Below are positions 27,338 to 35,388 of a DNA stretch of 64,000 nucleotides, in pieces; within the stretch, counting starts at the first letter, position 1; every line of letters begins with the position of its first letter. Origin of the DNA: Nocardia sp. NBC_00416 (lineage in GTDB: Bacteria > Actinomycetota > Actinomycetes > Mycobacteriales > Mycobacteriaceae); assembly GCF_036032445.1 (NCBI RefSeq), contig NZ_CP107932.1, positions 3,412,501 through 3,476,500 of the forward strand. Reading direction: 5' to 3'. Made by a program: the position numbers and the translations under genes. The notes beneath the pieces were generated by a model that was not told where the DNA came from, made no database searches, and saw only the letters and a list, made by a program, of their open reading frames with translations.

Positions 27338-27629
27338 TCAATTAGGCGCTTCTAGAATTTAGATCCGCAGGCTATCTTGCCGCAGATCGTACTTAGCGGA
27401 ATTCCGGTTTCCATCACTTCGCCAGAACGGAAAGTTGCCGAAAGGCGATGCGATATAGCCCTACCCCGCTTCCAGACCCGCAGTTCGACAACAAGTCGAA
27501 CTCGACGCTCCAGTCCCACGCTACGTACAGTTCGGTACAGGCATGGCGTGGTTCACAAGAAGACCTACCGGCAAATCGCCGATAGGTCGTTCGCTTCAAC
27601 TTCGGACGTACGCGGATCCGTGGTGTCAG
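27338..27629. other. Intergenic region with two inverted repeats
   Basis: TTCGAC-aacaa-GTCGAA at 27484-27500 looks like an operator. GACCTAcCGGC-aaatc-GCCGaTAGGTC at 27561-27587 can fold as a hairpin. The composition changes from island-like to high GC near its end. No gene seen. Confidence 0.5.
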
Positions 27630-27702
27630 GTGACGAAATTCTTGTTCGTCCCCGGCAGTAACCCAGCTGAACCATGCCTCCTACGGTCGCTGTTCGCGCC
27701 GG

Positions 27703-28746
27703 GTGATGGTCGAGGCCGCACGCCTGCGCGCCGAAATCGAGGCCGACCCCAACCGCAGACTCGGCCGCCGCCTGATCGACCGGCTACGCGCCCAGACCAC
27801 GCACGCGGCCACCGTGTTCACCCTCTCCCCCGACCGGACCACCCTGTGTCCCAACGCCACATCCGGCGCGGCGGCACTCATCGCGTCCCTGCCGCTGGGC
27901 CCCGCCGACACCGTGGTCGTGCTCGACACCGAATACGCCTCCATCATCCGAGCCTGGGAGATCGCCTGCGCGAAAACTTCCGCGCAGCTGATCCAGATCC
28001 CCGTACCCCTGCCCTTCACAGGCACCGAACAACTCCTGGCCGACCTCGACGACCGCGTGCCCGGTCCGGTGAGCTACCTGCAGATCAGCCTCATCACCTC
28101 GTCGGCCGCGATCCGGCTACCCGTGCACGAGCTCTCCGAATGGGTGCACCGCCGCGGCGGCCGCCTGATCCTCGACGCCGCCCACGGCCCCGGCCATATC
28201 CCGCTCACCCCCGATATCTGGGGCGCCGCCGCGGTATTCGGCACCGTGCACAAATGGCTTCCCGCGCAACGCTCGGTCGGCTTTCTCTCACTCGCACCGG
28301 ACCTCGTAGACCACGTCCGCCCCGCCGAGGTCTCACTGACCTGGGACTCCGGCGACCTGATCGAACGGTTCTCCTGGCCCGGCACCTTCGACCCCGTTCC
28401 CCGCCTCGCCCTGCACACCGCGATAGACCAGTGGGCCGCCTGGCGCGCCGACGGCCTACTCGACTCCTGCACGACCCTGGCCGAAACAGCCACCGATCTA
28501 CTCACCACGACCGGCGCACGGCCGACAGCCGCCGGCGACCACCTCCCACCGCGCCTGCGCGCCTTCCTCCTCGACGATGTCACCGTCCCCGAGGTGAAAT
28601 CCGCTCTGCGACTAACGGGTGTGCGAGCATGGGTGGGCCCCGGCCCGGCCGGCGAATGCCTGCTCCGGGTAGCTGTGCACATCTACAACGACCTCGCTGA
28701 TCTCGAAACTCTCGCCGGACGAATCCAGGAGGTACTCCCCCGATGA
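27703..28746 (+). CDS. PLP-dependent class V aminotransferase-like protein, N-terminus out of frame
   Basis: 347 residues of a fold-type I, class V aminotransferase / isopenicillin N epimerase-like enzyme. The PLP lysine is in FGTVHKWLPAQ and the Asp of LILDAAHG stacks on the cofactor. Starting at the GTG at 27703 loses the conserved N-terminal substrate loop. The same frame upstream reads TQLNHASYGRCSRR without any ATG/GTG/TTG start before a stop at 27631-27633, while a GTG at 27630 in another frame reads VTKFLFV. Removing one C from the CCCC at 27650-27653 would join them. It is thus a frameshifted gene, a sequencing error, or a case of frameshifting. ATGA overlap with the kinase gene. Substrate unknown. 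Confidence 0.75.
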   Translation: MMVEAARLRAEIEADPNRRLGRRLIDRLRAQTTHAATVFTLSPDRTTLCPNATSGAAALIASLPLGPADTVVVLDTEYASIIRAWEIACAKTSAQLIQIPVPLPFTGTEQLLADLDDRVPGPVSYLQISLITSSAAIRLPVHELSEWVHRRGGRLILDAAHGPGHIPLTPDIWGAAAVFGTVHKWLPAQRSVGFLSLAPDLVDHVRPAEVSLTWDSGDLIERFSWPGTFDPVPRLALHTAIDQWAAWRADGLLDSCTTLAETATDLLTTTGARPTAAGDHLPPRLRAFLLDDVTVPEVKSALRLTGVRAWVGPGPAGECLLRVAVHIYNDLADLETLAGRIQEVLPR

Positions 28747-29666
28747 CCGTGCCTCTCATCCCCGACCGCCTCGACAAAGCCATCATCTTCCTGCGCGGCG
28801 AACAGGAGGGCCGGGCCTGGCTGAATGCTCTCCCCGAACGGATCGCCCACTACGCGAACACCTGGAACCTGACCCTCGACAGCATCGCCGACAGCGGCGC
28901 GATGTCCTGCTGTGTCTACTGCACGACCCCCGACAACACAGCGGCGGTACTGAAGATCCCGGTCGATCAGGAATCCGGCAGCACCGAAATGCGCCTCCTG
29001 CAACGCTGGGCGACCTCCGGCGCAGCCCCCGCGATCCTCGCCCGCGACAACGGATCCGGCGTATTCCTGATGACCCGTATCGAGCCCGGCACCATCGCTT
29101 GGCCGGTGCACAGCAGCACCGACACCGAACGATTCGGCCGCCTGCTCACCACCCTCAACGCCCCGGCCGTGCCGGAACCTCCGAACCTCAAGGATCTGTC
29201 CGAGATCGTGCACATGCGTATCGCCTGGGCCCGGGACCGATTCGCCGATCCCCGCTATGCCGAACCGATGCGGCGTTTCTCGGCACCAACCCGGCTGGCG
29301 CGGGCAGAGGAACTGGCCGCCACCCTGCTGCGAACCACCCCCACCCGTCACGTACTGCACGCCGACCTGCAGGCGAAGAACATCCTGCAGGGCCCCACCG
29401 ACTGGCACACCATCGACCCACTCGGCGCGCTGGGCGATATCAACGCCGAAGCCGCACTATGGGTCGCGATCCAGGACGGGCCCTCCACCATCGCCGACCG
29501 CCTCGCCGAACTCGGCGACCACCCCCTCCTCGATCAGCGTCGGCTGCTGGCGTGGACCTACGTCCTCGCTGTCGCCGAATACCGCTCGTACCTATCGGCG
29601 TCGGCGGCGCGGATAGAACAGTTCATCGACACCACCGAGGCCGCGCCACTACTGACCGAGGCTTGA
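28743..29666 (+). CDS. Aminoglycoside/hydroxyurea-type phosphotransferase
   Basis: A 307-residue kinase-like protein of the APH superfamily, closest in motif style to the APH(6)/hydroxyurea kinase branch. Catalytic loop HVLHADLQAKNIL near residue 205, metal-binding TIDPLGALGDINAEAA near residue 227, and ATP-binding Lys probably in AAVLKIPVD near residue 75. It is translationally coupled (ATGA) to the aminotransferase, so both may modify one small molecule. It could act in resistance to an aminocyclitol or in a small biosynthetic pathway. No other pathway genes adjoin. Confidence 0.82.
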   Translation: MTVPLIPDRLDKAIIFLRGEQEGRAWLNALPERIAHYANTWNLTLDSIADSGAMSCCVYCTTPDNTAAVLKIPVDQESGSTEMRLLQRWATSGAAPAILARDNGSGVFLMTRIEPGTIAWPVHSSTDTERFGRLLTTLNAPAVPEPPNLKDLSEIVHMRIAWARDRFADPRYAEPMRRFSAPTRLARAEELAATLLRTTPTRHVLHADLQAKNILQGPTDWHTIDPLGALGDINAEAALWVAIQDGPSTIADRLAELGDHPLLDQRRLLAWTYVLAVAEYRSYLSASAARIEQFIDTTEAAPLLTEA

Positions 29667-29818
29667 CCCCGGAAGACACCGCGACGTCCGCCGGATCCTC
29701 ACCGGTGGCCAGGGAAGGTCCGCGACCACGTCGCACCCCGATACGGGCCCACCGCGCTGACGGCCCGACAAGAGAGCAACCGTCGACACCTCCGAGCCGA
29801 ATTTGGCACACTCTACTG

Positions 29819-30703
29819 GTGGATGTCACCGCCGAAACCGTTCTCCGCCAAGCGATCTTCGACCACCTCGATGAGGCGGTCGATGAGAACGGAATGATGA
29901 CCAGGAACCAACTCTCCAAGTTCGAGGTCGAGGGTGAGATCTACCGACTCATCGACCACAGCCGTGGTATTCGGAATCCGAAAGATATGAACGGCACTTT
30001 GTCGATCATGTCAAACCCGAATGGAAAGTATGCAGACGAGGAGATCGGTGGCTCGCTATTTTCGTATGACTATCGTGAGGGTAGCGATGCGAACGACAAT
30101 CGGAAACTTCGCCAAGCATACGATTTGAAGCTTCCATTCATACTTCTCCGGAAGATAGTGCCGAATATTTATCTACCTGTTTACCCGGTCTACGCGATAG
30201 CTGACGACAAAGAAAACCACCGGTTCTTGATTGCACTCGACGACAGTCTGCGATCCGTCGCAGATCCACTCCACCTGAACCCCGTGGAGAAGCGATACGC
30301 GGAAAGGATCACCAAACAGCGCCTCCATCAACCAGAGTTCCGAGGCAAGGTAATGGTTGCCTACAGAATTCAGTGTGCAGTATGCAATCTAAATCACCGC
30401 GAACTACTCGACGCGGCTCATATCATTTCCGATTCCAAACCGCATGGTACGGCAAACGTCGACAACGGATTGAGCCTCTGCAAGATTCACCATGCAGCTT
30501 ACGATCTGAATTTCCTGGGAATTTCTCCCGACTATGAGGTGAGGATCAACGAGGATCTACTCGAGGAGAAAGATGGACCGATGCTCAAGCACGGTCTCCA
30601 GGAGATGCACGGACGGGAACTATCCGTACCTCTCAAGAATTCCGAGAAGCCCGCAAAAGAACGGCTGGCAGAACGGTACGAGGATTTCAAAAAAGCCAGT
30701 TGA
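29819..30703 (+). CDS. HNH endonuclease, likely restriction-type
   Basis: About 294 residues. The C-terminal part carries an HNH site with zinc ligands: CAVCN, LLDAAHIIS, NGLSLCKIHHAAYD (about residues 192-232). The N-terminal 180 residues start with a helical segment (AETVLRQAIFDHLDEAVDENGMM...LSKFEVEGEIYRLID), probably a target-recognition region. The reading frame stays open far upstream through the antisense-like part of the kinase gene, so the start is uncertain. The GTG at 29819 is chosen from where island-like codon use begins; ATGs near 29895 are alternatives. Base composition resembles mcrBC and not the kinase gene directly upstream, so it may belong to the same defence island. Confidence 0.8.
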   Translation: MDVTAETVLRQAIFDHLDEAVDENGMMTRNQLSKFEVEGEIYRLIDHSRGIRNPKDMNGTLSIMSNPNGKYADEEIGGSLFSYDYREGSDANDNRKLRQAYDLKLPFILLRKIVPNIYLPVYPVYAIADDKENHRFLIALDDSLRSVADPLHLNPVEKRYAERITKQRLHQPEFRGKVMVAYRIQCAVCNLNHRELLDAAHIISDSKPHGTANVDNGLSLCKIHHAAYDLNFLGISPDYEVRINEDLLEEKDGPMLKHGLQEMHGRELSVPLKNSEKPAKERLAERYEDFKKAS

Positions 30704-30746
30704 CGATCCCCTATGCGGCGATCTGCGCCTGGGCGCGCTGTTCTGG

Positions 30747-30962
30747 TCAGGGTTCGAGGTAGAGGCGCTCGCAGGGGAGGCGCGGGAGGTTCCGAGGGTG
30801 GCCGGGGAGTAGTCCAGCGGTGTGGTCGCCGTGGTGGGTTGTCCATTCTCGGAGGAAGAGGTGGGCAGCGGTGGGGTGAGCTCGGTAGTCCAGGCGAAGG
30901 CCGTGGAGGAAGACGGTGAGGTGGACGTCGGGATCGGCAGGCCGGCCAGGGTGAGCGGTCAT
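30747..30962 (-). CDS. Hypothetical protein, 71 residues
   Basis: A small His/Pro/Leu-rich protein, overlapping the stop of the upstream recombinase-like gene by ATGA, which is the main reason to accept it. It contains LRLDYRAHPTAAHLFLREWTTHHGDHTAGLLPGHP. No membrane segment or signal peptide. Family not recognised. It may be a cotranslated partner of the larger protein. Confidence 0.5.
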   Translation of the reverse strand: MTAHPGRPADPDVHLTVFLHGLRLDYRAHPTAAHLFLREWTTHHGDHTAGLLPGHPRNLPRLPCERLYLEP

Positions 30963-31618
30963 GGTTGTGCCTCGGTGAGGCCGGTGAGCAGGCGGCGGAG
31001 TAGTGCAATCGGGGTGCCCTCGGGCGGGGTGGCAGGTTCGGCCAGGGGGTAGGGGATTCCGCGGGCCGCGGCGCGTTCGCGGGGGCTGCGGGTCGCCGGG
31101 ACCAGCCTTCCAGCTTGAGTGAGGCGCATGAATGCGGTGGCTTTGCGGGGGCAGTTCAGCGGGTTACACGACCTGTGCTCCTGCATGATTCGATGTGCGT
31201 CCGAGATGCGGAGGTGATTGCCGGGTTCGCTGTGCCAGGTCTCCGGCAGCCAGGTGGATTCTGGCGCGAGGTGCGCACCAGGGCAGGTTTTCGTCCAGAG
31301 TTGTTCAGGGCAGACGGTGATGAGATCGCAGGTCTCGCAGACAGTGCCGGGTTGGTTTTCTATGTGGGCCAGGTCGGGGACGATCACGGTGGCCGTGTCG
31401 GTGGCGCGGACGATCTCGAGCACATGACCGATCGGATCGGATACCGAGTCGCGGTGCAGGCGCACTATGTAGATCAGGGTGTGACCCTGGTACCGAGCCA
31501 GCCGGCGGATGGCGTCAGCGTGGCGGGGCTGATGAGCACCGGAGAGATCGGTTCGGAGGTAACCGATCGCACGGGGGCTATGTGGGCGCAATATTGCGCT
31601 TTCCGGACGTATCGTCAT
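30959..31618 (-). CDS. Recombinase-like protein with a cysteine cluster
   Basis: 219 residues. The N-terminal half resembles a degenerate serine-recombinase catalytic fold: AIGYLRTDLSG at about 17-27, then RHADAIRRLARYQGHTLIYIV, DPIGHVLEIVRATDTATVIVPDLAHI. The normal nucleophile and arginine pattern is not clean, so activity is doubtful. The second half has CETCDLITVCPEQLW plus further Cys/His that could bind a metal, and ends in a basic segment. AAAAGGG lies 9 nt before the ATG. It is divergent from the XRE-DUF5753 gene. It may be a regulator derived from a recombinase. Confidence 0.55.
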   Translation of the reverse strand: MTIRPESAILRPHSPRAIGYLRTDLSGAHQPRHADAIRRLARYQGHTLIYIVRLHRDSVSDPIGHVLEIVRATDTATVIVPDLAHIENQPGTVCETCDLITVCPEQLWTKTCPGAHLAPESTWLPETWHSEPGNHLRISDAHRIMQEHRSCNPLNCPRKATAFMRLTQAGRLVPATRSPRERAAARGIPYPLAEPATPPEGTPIALLRRLLTGLTEAQP

Positions 31619-31868
31619 TTTTTCGAACCCTTTTCGGAGATGCTGATGGGTCCGATGACCGGGGTATGACTGTTACTGCCGGGTGCGACCACGCATTCTC
31701 GGCAGTGTTTCTGAACATTTGCGGTGAAAACAATTGCGCTCGGGGAGATCCGAGGTTCCGGTCATCGGGTGGATATAGTAGACATCGAAAACTGTTCACT
31801 GAGAAGGCCATTCAGGACTATCCGTTGAGATCGCCGGGCGTCCAGTATGAGTAGGTCCAGAAAACATA

Positions 31869-31883
31869 GGTCCGTACTGGACC
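31869..31883. promoter_or_regulatory. Palindrome between divergent genes
   Basis: GGTCC-gtact-GGACC lies 23 bp before the chosen start of the XRE gene, in a 288-bp divergent spacer. CCAGTA/TACTGG partly nests around it. Likely an operator for the XRE regulator itself. Its presence argues for the ATG at 31907 over the one at 31847. Confidence 0.45.
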
Positions 31884-31906
31884 ACGACGAGATAGCGAGG
31901 GTGGGC

Positions 31907-32800
31907 ATGGCTATTGGATCGACGCTTCCGCGGCGCGCTTTGGGTCGACGGCTTCGCGAACTGCGGTTCCAATCGAAGAAAAGTCAGTTGGCCGCGGGTT
32001 TGGCGATCGAGGTGTCCAAGCAAGGGATCGGGCGGTTGGAAGAGGGGCAGCCGGTTCGAATCAGTACCGCACAGTTCCGGGATCTCCTGGAGTTCTATGG
32101 GGCCGATGACGAAGTACGGGATGAAGTGTTGGGCCTCATCCAAGAGGTGAAGGTGGCGAAGGGAGATCCGTCGCGCGGGTGGTGGCGCACCTACGCCGAT
32201 GTGGTGAATCCACACTTCGACCACTTCATGAGTCTCGAGCAGGCATGCTCCCAGATGACCGCATTCCAGCTGACGCTATTGCCCGGGCTGGTGCAGACCG
32301 CCGAGTATCGCCGGTGGCTGGTCCGGACGGCCGACCCCGAGATGTCGGCGGTGGATGTCGACAGGCGACTGGAGCTGATGGAGAGGCGCCAACGGAGACT
32401 TGATGCGGACCAGGGGTTTACAGTCGATGTGCTGCTATCTGAAGCAGCGTTGCGGCATCAGGTAGGCGGACGTCATGTGATGGCTGGTCAAGCTCGGCAT
32501 CTGGTCGATCTGGGAAGGCTGCCGAATGTTTCCATCCGGGTCATTCCGTTCGGGATCGGCGGGCACTCTGGACTGATAGTTCAGTCGTTTACTATGTTCG
32601 AGTTCCCCGCCCTGCGTGCAGCCCGCGCCCCGGAACCGCCGGTAGTGTTCGTGGAAGGCTTCACGGGCGCGTTGTTCTTGGAGGACGACAGCGCGATCGA
32701 ACGCCACAGGCAGGCATTGGCAGATCTTCACGAGGTAGCGTTGAGTGCCGACGACAGTGGGCGCCTGATGCAGGAGATCGCAGAGGAGTTTGCCGCGTGA
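31907..32800 (+). CDS. XRE helix-turn-helix protein with DUF5753
   Basis: A 297-residue regulator of the large actinobacterial family. N-terminal helix-turn-helix (RALGRRLRELRFQSKKSQLAAGLAIEVSKQGIGRLEEG) is followed by a DUF5753 domain with WWRTYADVV, LLPGLVQTAEYRRWL, and PNVSIRVIPFGIGGH. These proteins pair with a small DUF397 protein and regulate development or antibiotic genes in Streptomyces (Scr1/BldB-type systems). GAGGG precedes the ATG at 31907; an in-frame ATG at 31847 would add 20 residues across the palindrome. Its stop overlaps the DUF397 start (GTGA). Confidence 0.9.
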   Translation: MAIGSTLPRRALGRRLRELRFQSKKSQLAAGLAIEVSKQGIGRLEEGQPVRISTAQFRDLLEFYGADDEVRDEVLGLIQEVKVAKGDPSRGWWRTYADVVNPHFDHFMSLEQACSQMTAFQLTLLPGLVQTAEYRRWLVRTADPEMSAVDVDRRLELMERRQRRLDADQGFTVDVLLSEAALRHQVGGRHVMAGQARHLVDLGRLPNVSIRVIPFGIGGHSGLIVQSFTMFEFPALRAARAPEPPVVFVEGFTGALFLEDDSAIERHRQALADLHEVALSADDSGRLMQEIAEEFAA

Positions 32801-32988
32801 CCAGGGATCTAACCGGCGCGAGCTGGTTCAAGAGCAGCTACAGCCAGCCGAGCGGGGATTGCGTGGAGGTCGCGCACACGACCCATGCAGTCGGTGTTCG
32901 GGATTCGAAGAACCCCACTGGTCCCGCGCTCGTTTTCGCGCCGGCTGAGTGGGATGCATTCCTCCGGAAGATCTCGTCCAATAGCTGA
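32797..32988 (+). CDS. DUF397 protein
   Basis: A 63-residue protein with the DUF397 pattern: ASWFKSSYSQPSGDCVEVA, then VGVRDSKNPTGPALVFAPAEWDAFL. Members are small partners, often called antitoxin-like, of the XRE-DUF5753 protein encoded just upstream. The GTG start shares GTGA with the preceding stop, so expression is coupled. Confidence 0.92.
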   Translation: MTRDLTGASWFKSSYSQPSGDCVEVAHTTHAVGVRDSKNPTGPALVFAPAEWDAFLRKISSNS

Positions 32989-33141
32989 ATCGCTGCCATC
33001 TCGAACCGGCCGCCGCGCAGGTCATTCGACCTCACCCACCCAGTTCCGGACGAACCGAGAACAGGTTGGCCGAGCAAAAGCGGCGCCGCCCTTGTCCGGG
33101 CAGCGCCGCCGTTGGTTGGTTCCGCGATTCTCGGAGTCGGG

Positions 33142-33612
33142 TCAGGTGTCGATGACCTGGGTTCCACCCGCGGCGTTGTCGTGCCAACCCTGCTTCGTCG
33201 GGCTCCCTTGCACCGTCACCGCGATGGCGATCGCCGCCACGAACCACAGCAACCCGCCCACCCACGGGATCAGGTTGAGCAGCATGTAGGCGTTGCGGAT
33301 CGACGAGTCCTTGAGGCTCGGTTTCGGCGCCCCACCCGACCCGTTGACGTGCAGCCCGAGGAGTTTCTTGCCCGGTGTGGACCCCGAGGACACCTCGAAG
33401 AGCACGAAGTAGAGCCAGCCGAAGGCGGCGCCGGGGAGTACCGAGACCCAGTCGGGGGTGTCCCAGACCGAGCCGAGGAGCCAGAAGAAGAGGGCGCCGA
33501 TGATGCCCGCGATGATCCAGTCGATGAACCTGGCCACGGCGCGTTTTCCGAGGCCACCCGGTTTGATGCTGGTCGTCTGGCCGTAAGTCGGTTCGAATCC
33601 ACCAGTGGTCAT
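33142..33612 (-). CDS. RDD family membrane protein
   Basis: A 156-residue inner-membrane protein with the RDD domain: GLGKRAVARFIDWIIAG near residues 21-37 (the Arg-Asp pair), a loop SSGSTPGKKLLGLHV near residue 75, and a final hydrophobic pair around LIPWVGGLLWFVAAIAIAV. Three to four membrane segments. Function in the family is open; some RDD proteins transport ions. AGAGAGGTAGG sits before the ATG at 33612. The start region is the first unit of a 71-bp tandem duplication that places two small Arg-rich ORFs upstream. Confidence 0.88.
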   Translation of the reverse strand: MTTGGFEPTYGQTTSIKPGGLGKRAVARFIDWIIAGIIGALFFWLLGSVWDTPDWVSVLPGAAFGWLYFVLFEVSSGSTPGKKLLGLHVNGSGGAPKPSLKDSSIRNAYMLLNLIPWVGGLLWFVAAIAIAVTVQGSPTKQGWHDNAAGGTQVIDT

Positions 33613-33626
33613 GACGGCCTACCTCT

Positions 33627-33683
33627 CTAAGGGGATAGATGTGGTCCGCGGAGGCCGTGGCGAAGGCGAAGGTATCGCATCAT
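33627..33683 (-). CDS. Candidate 18-residue leader ORF (second copy, truncated)
   Basis: ATG at 33683, TAG at 33627-33629, reading MMRYLRLRHGLRGPHLSP. It is preceded by the duplicated GAGAGGTAGGCC site and ends 14 nt before the RDD ATG. It is the homologue of the 23-residue ORF upstream, cut by a stop codon. Arg-rich. Could be a leader peptide or an accident of the duplication. Confidence 0.35.
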   Translation of the reverse strand: MMRYLRLRHGLRGPHLSP

Positions 33684-33751
33684 GACGGCCTACCTCTCGA
33701 AGTAGATACATGTGGTCCGCGGAGGCCGCAGCGAAGGCGCAGGTATCGCAT
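33680..33751 (-). CDS. Candidate 23-residue Arg-rich leader ORF
   Basis: ATG at 33751 preceded by GGAGGCGTG, stop TGA at 33680-33682 overlapping the next ATG. It reads MRYLRLRCGLRGPHVSTSRG and three more residues. The start-stop chaining of this ORF, the 18-residue ORF and the RDD gene is suggestive of translational coupling. No family known. Confidence 0.4.
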   Translation of the reverse strand: MRYLRLRCGLRGPHVSTSRGRPS

Positions 33752-34012
33752 CACGCCTCCTGGCGAACGCTGTGCGGCTCGGTTGCCTGTCAGGTGCTGG
33801 TCACGGCATGTCGACCACCAAGGATGACATATGTGCAGGTGTCGGCGGTGCGTTCGACACTGATTCGTGTCCAACCCGAGTTATGGGTTCAACCTGGCAG
33901 ATCCGGGAATCGACTGGTCTACCGGCCGCGGAAGGAAAGAAAGGAGTCGTGCTGGCGGGATCTGTTTGCTGTCCGATTGCGAGGAGCTTCTCCGGGCGCA
34001 CGACCGGTCGGG

Positions 34013-34813
34013 TCAACGGCTCAGGGTCGCGGGGGTCAGGTCGGCGAGGCGACGGGCGTCCCGCCCGAAATGCGCCTGATCCGTGTAGCCGGTCGAGGCG
34101 GCGACCAGCGACAGCGGCAGCTCCGGCTCGGCGCGCATCAGTTCGATCGCCCGCTGGAGGCGGCCGACCAGTTGCACGGTCTTGGGGCGGAGGCCGGCTT
34201 CGGTTTCCACGAGGCGACGCAGGTGGCGGGGTGTGAGGGCGAGATGATCGGCCAGGGTCTCGATGCCGACGGGACTGCCGGCCAGCGCGGCTACGGCGGC
34301 GGAGACCCGGGGGTCGATGCGCAGGCGAGGCCACAGCGTGCGGGCGAGGGATTCGCCGAAGCGGCCTTCGGCGAGGCTGTCGGTCAATGTCCGGGCGATA
34401 CGGCTGGGCAGCAGATCGTCCAGCGCGACCTTGGCGTCTCGTAGATCGGACCCTTCGGCTCCGGTCACGGCACGCAACGCGGCAGTGTGGATTCGCGCGC
34501 CGCGCAGGACGGTGCCGGGCGGGAGTTCCGGCAGGTCGACGGTGGTGGCGGGGCCGACCAGCCACTGGTCGCCGGTGCTGCTGACGATGAAGTCGGCGTG
34601 ATTGTCGGGAATGATCCGCGCGACTCCCCCGCCGCTGTGATGTGCCCATACGCAGACGAAACCGGATCCGGCGCCGACGAAGCGGACCTCCCGGTACTGG
34701 CTGCCGTCGTGTCCGTTTCGTACAAGACCCTCGGCGGTCCGGTCGATATCGTCCGAACCGTGGATTGCCTCATGTTTCGCGATGGAGTGGGCCGCGACGC
34801 CGCGCGCCTGCAT
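34013..34813 (-). CDS. AraC family transcriptional regulator
   Basis: A 266-residue activator or repressor. The C-terminal AraC domain shows both helix-turn-helices: GIETLADHLALTPRHLRRLVETEAGLRPKTV and LSLVAASTGYTDQAHFGRDARRLADLTP. The N-terminal ~150 residues are a cupin-like domain of the AraC group with IIPDNHADFIV and a GPATTVDL segment. The ATG at 34813 has GAGGAC upstream and is preferred to the GTG at 34849. It is divergent from a VOC gene 154 bp away, its probable target. Confidence 0.88.
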   Translation of the reverse strand: MQARGVAAHSIAKHEAIHGSDDIDRTAEGLVRNGHDGSQYREVRFVGAGSGFVCVWAHHSGGGVARIIPDNHADFIVSSTGDQWLVGPATTVDLPELPPGTVLRGARIHTAALRAVTGAEGSDLRDAKVALDDLLPSRIARTLTDSLAEGRFGESLARTLWPRLRIDPRVSAAVAALAGSPVGIETLADHLALTPRHLRRLVETEAGLRPKTVQLVGRLQRAIELMRAEPELPLSLVAASTGYTDQAHFGRDARRLADLTPATLSR

Positions 34814-34967
34814 ATCGCACCGTCCTCGTTCGCCGTCGTTGATTCGCACAGTACGCCGGGCTGTAGCGAGTGCCCAGGTCCTCGATGACCACCCTGCTGC
34901 ACCCCGCCGACGCGGCGTACCTCTTCCCCGTCACCACGACATCGCACTACGAACGAAAGGCGCACTC

Positions 34968-35363
34968 ATGACCGTCTCTCTCGATCTCATCGGGATCGTC
35001 ACCACCGACCTCACCCGCTCGCTCGCCTTCTACCGTCTTCTCGGCGTCGAGACGCCGGCGGTCGGCGGCACCGAACCCCATGTCGAGGCCGTACTTCCGA
35101 ACGGTTTACGGCTCGCCTGGGACACGCTCGACACCATCCGGAGTTTCGATCCCGAATTCACCCCGGCAGCCGGCGGACATCCGGTGGCTCTGGCGTTCGC
35201 GACCGCGAGCCCGGCCGATGTCGACACGTTGTACAAGGCGGTCGTCGCGGCGGGGTTCCATGGGCACAAGGAGCCGTGGGACGCCGTCTGGGGACAGCGG
35301 TATGCCGTGGTCCACGATCCGGACGGCAATACCGTCGATCTCTTCGCGCCCCTGCCATCGTGA
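34968..35363 (+). CDS. VOC superfamily (glyoxalase-like) protein
   Basis: A 131-residue single-chain vicinal-oxygen-chelate fold protein with two beta-alpha-beta-beta-beta repeats: SLDLIGIVTTDLTRSLAFYRLLG at the start and VVHDPDGNTVDLFAPL at the end. In the family such proteins act as dioxygenases, glyoxalases or resistance proteins that bind a metal or a drug. Start ATG at 34968, with GAAAGG 7 nt upstream. An upstream in-frame start is rejected. It is divergent from the AraC gene, a common regulator and target arrangement. Confidence 0.9.
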   Translation: MTVSLDLIGIVTTDLTRSLAFYRLLGVETPAVGGTEPHVEAVLPNGLRLAWDTLDTIRSFDPEFTPAAGGHPVALAFATASPADVDTLYKAVVAAGFHGHKEPWDAVWGQRYAVVHDPDGNTVDLFAPLPS

Positions 35364-35388
35364 CCGGTTCCGGGCGGAAGCGATCGGG

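Larger units (their letters stand above)
33610..33751 (-). repeat. 71-bp tandem duplication at the 5' end of the RDD gene
   Basis: Units 33610-33680 and 33681-33751 are directly adjacent, equal in length, and differ at 7 positions by my count (about 90% identity). Each unit carries the same ribosome-binding sequence GAGAGGTAGGCCGTC followed by ATG. The only downstream copy that opens the RDD frame is unit one. Confidence 0.9.
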
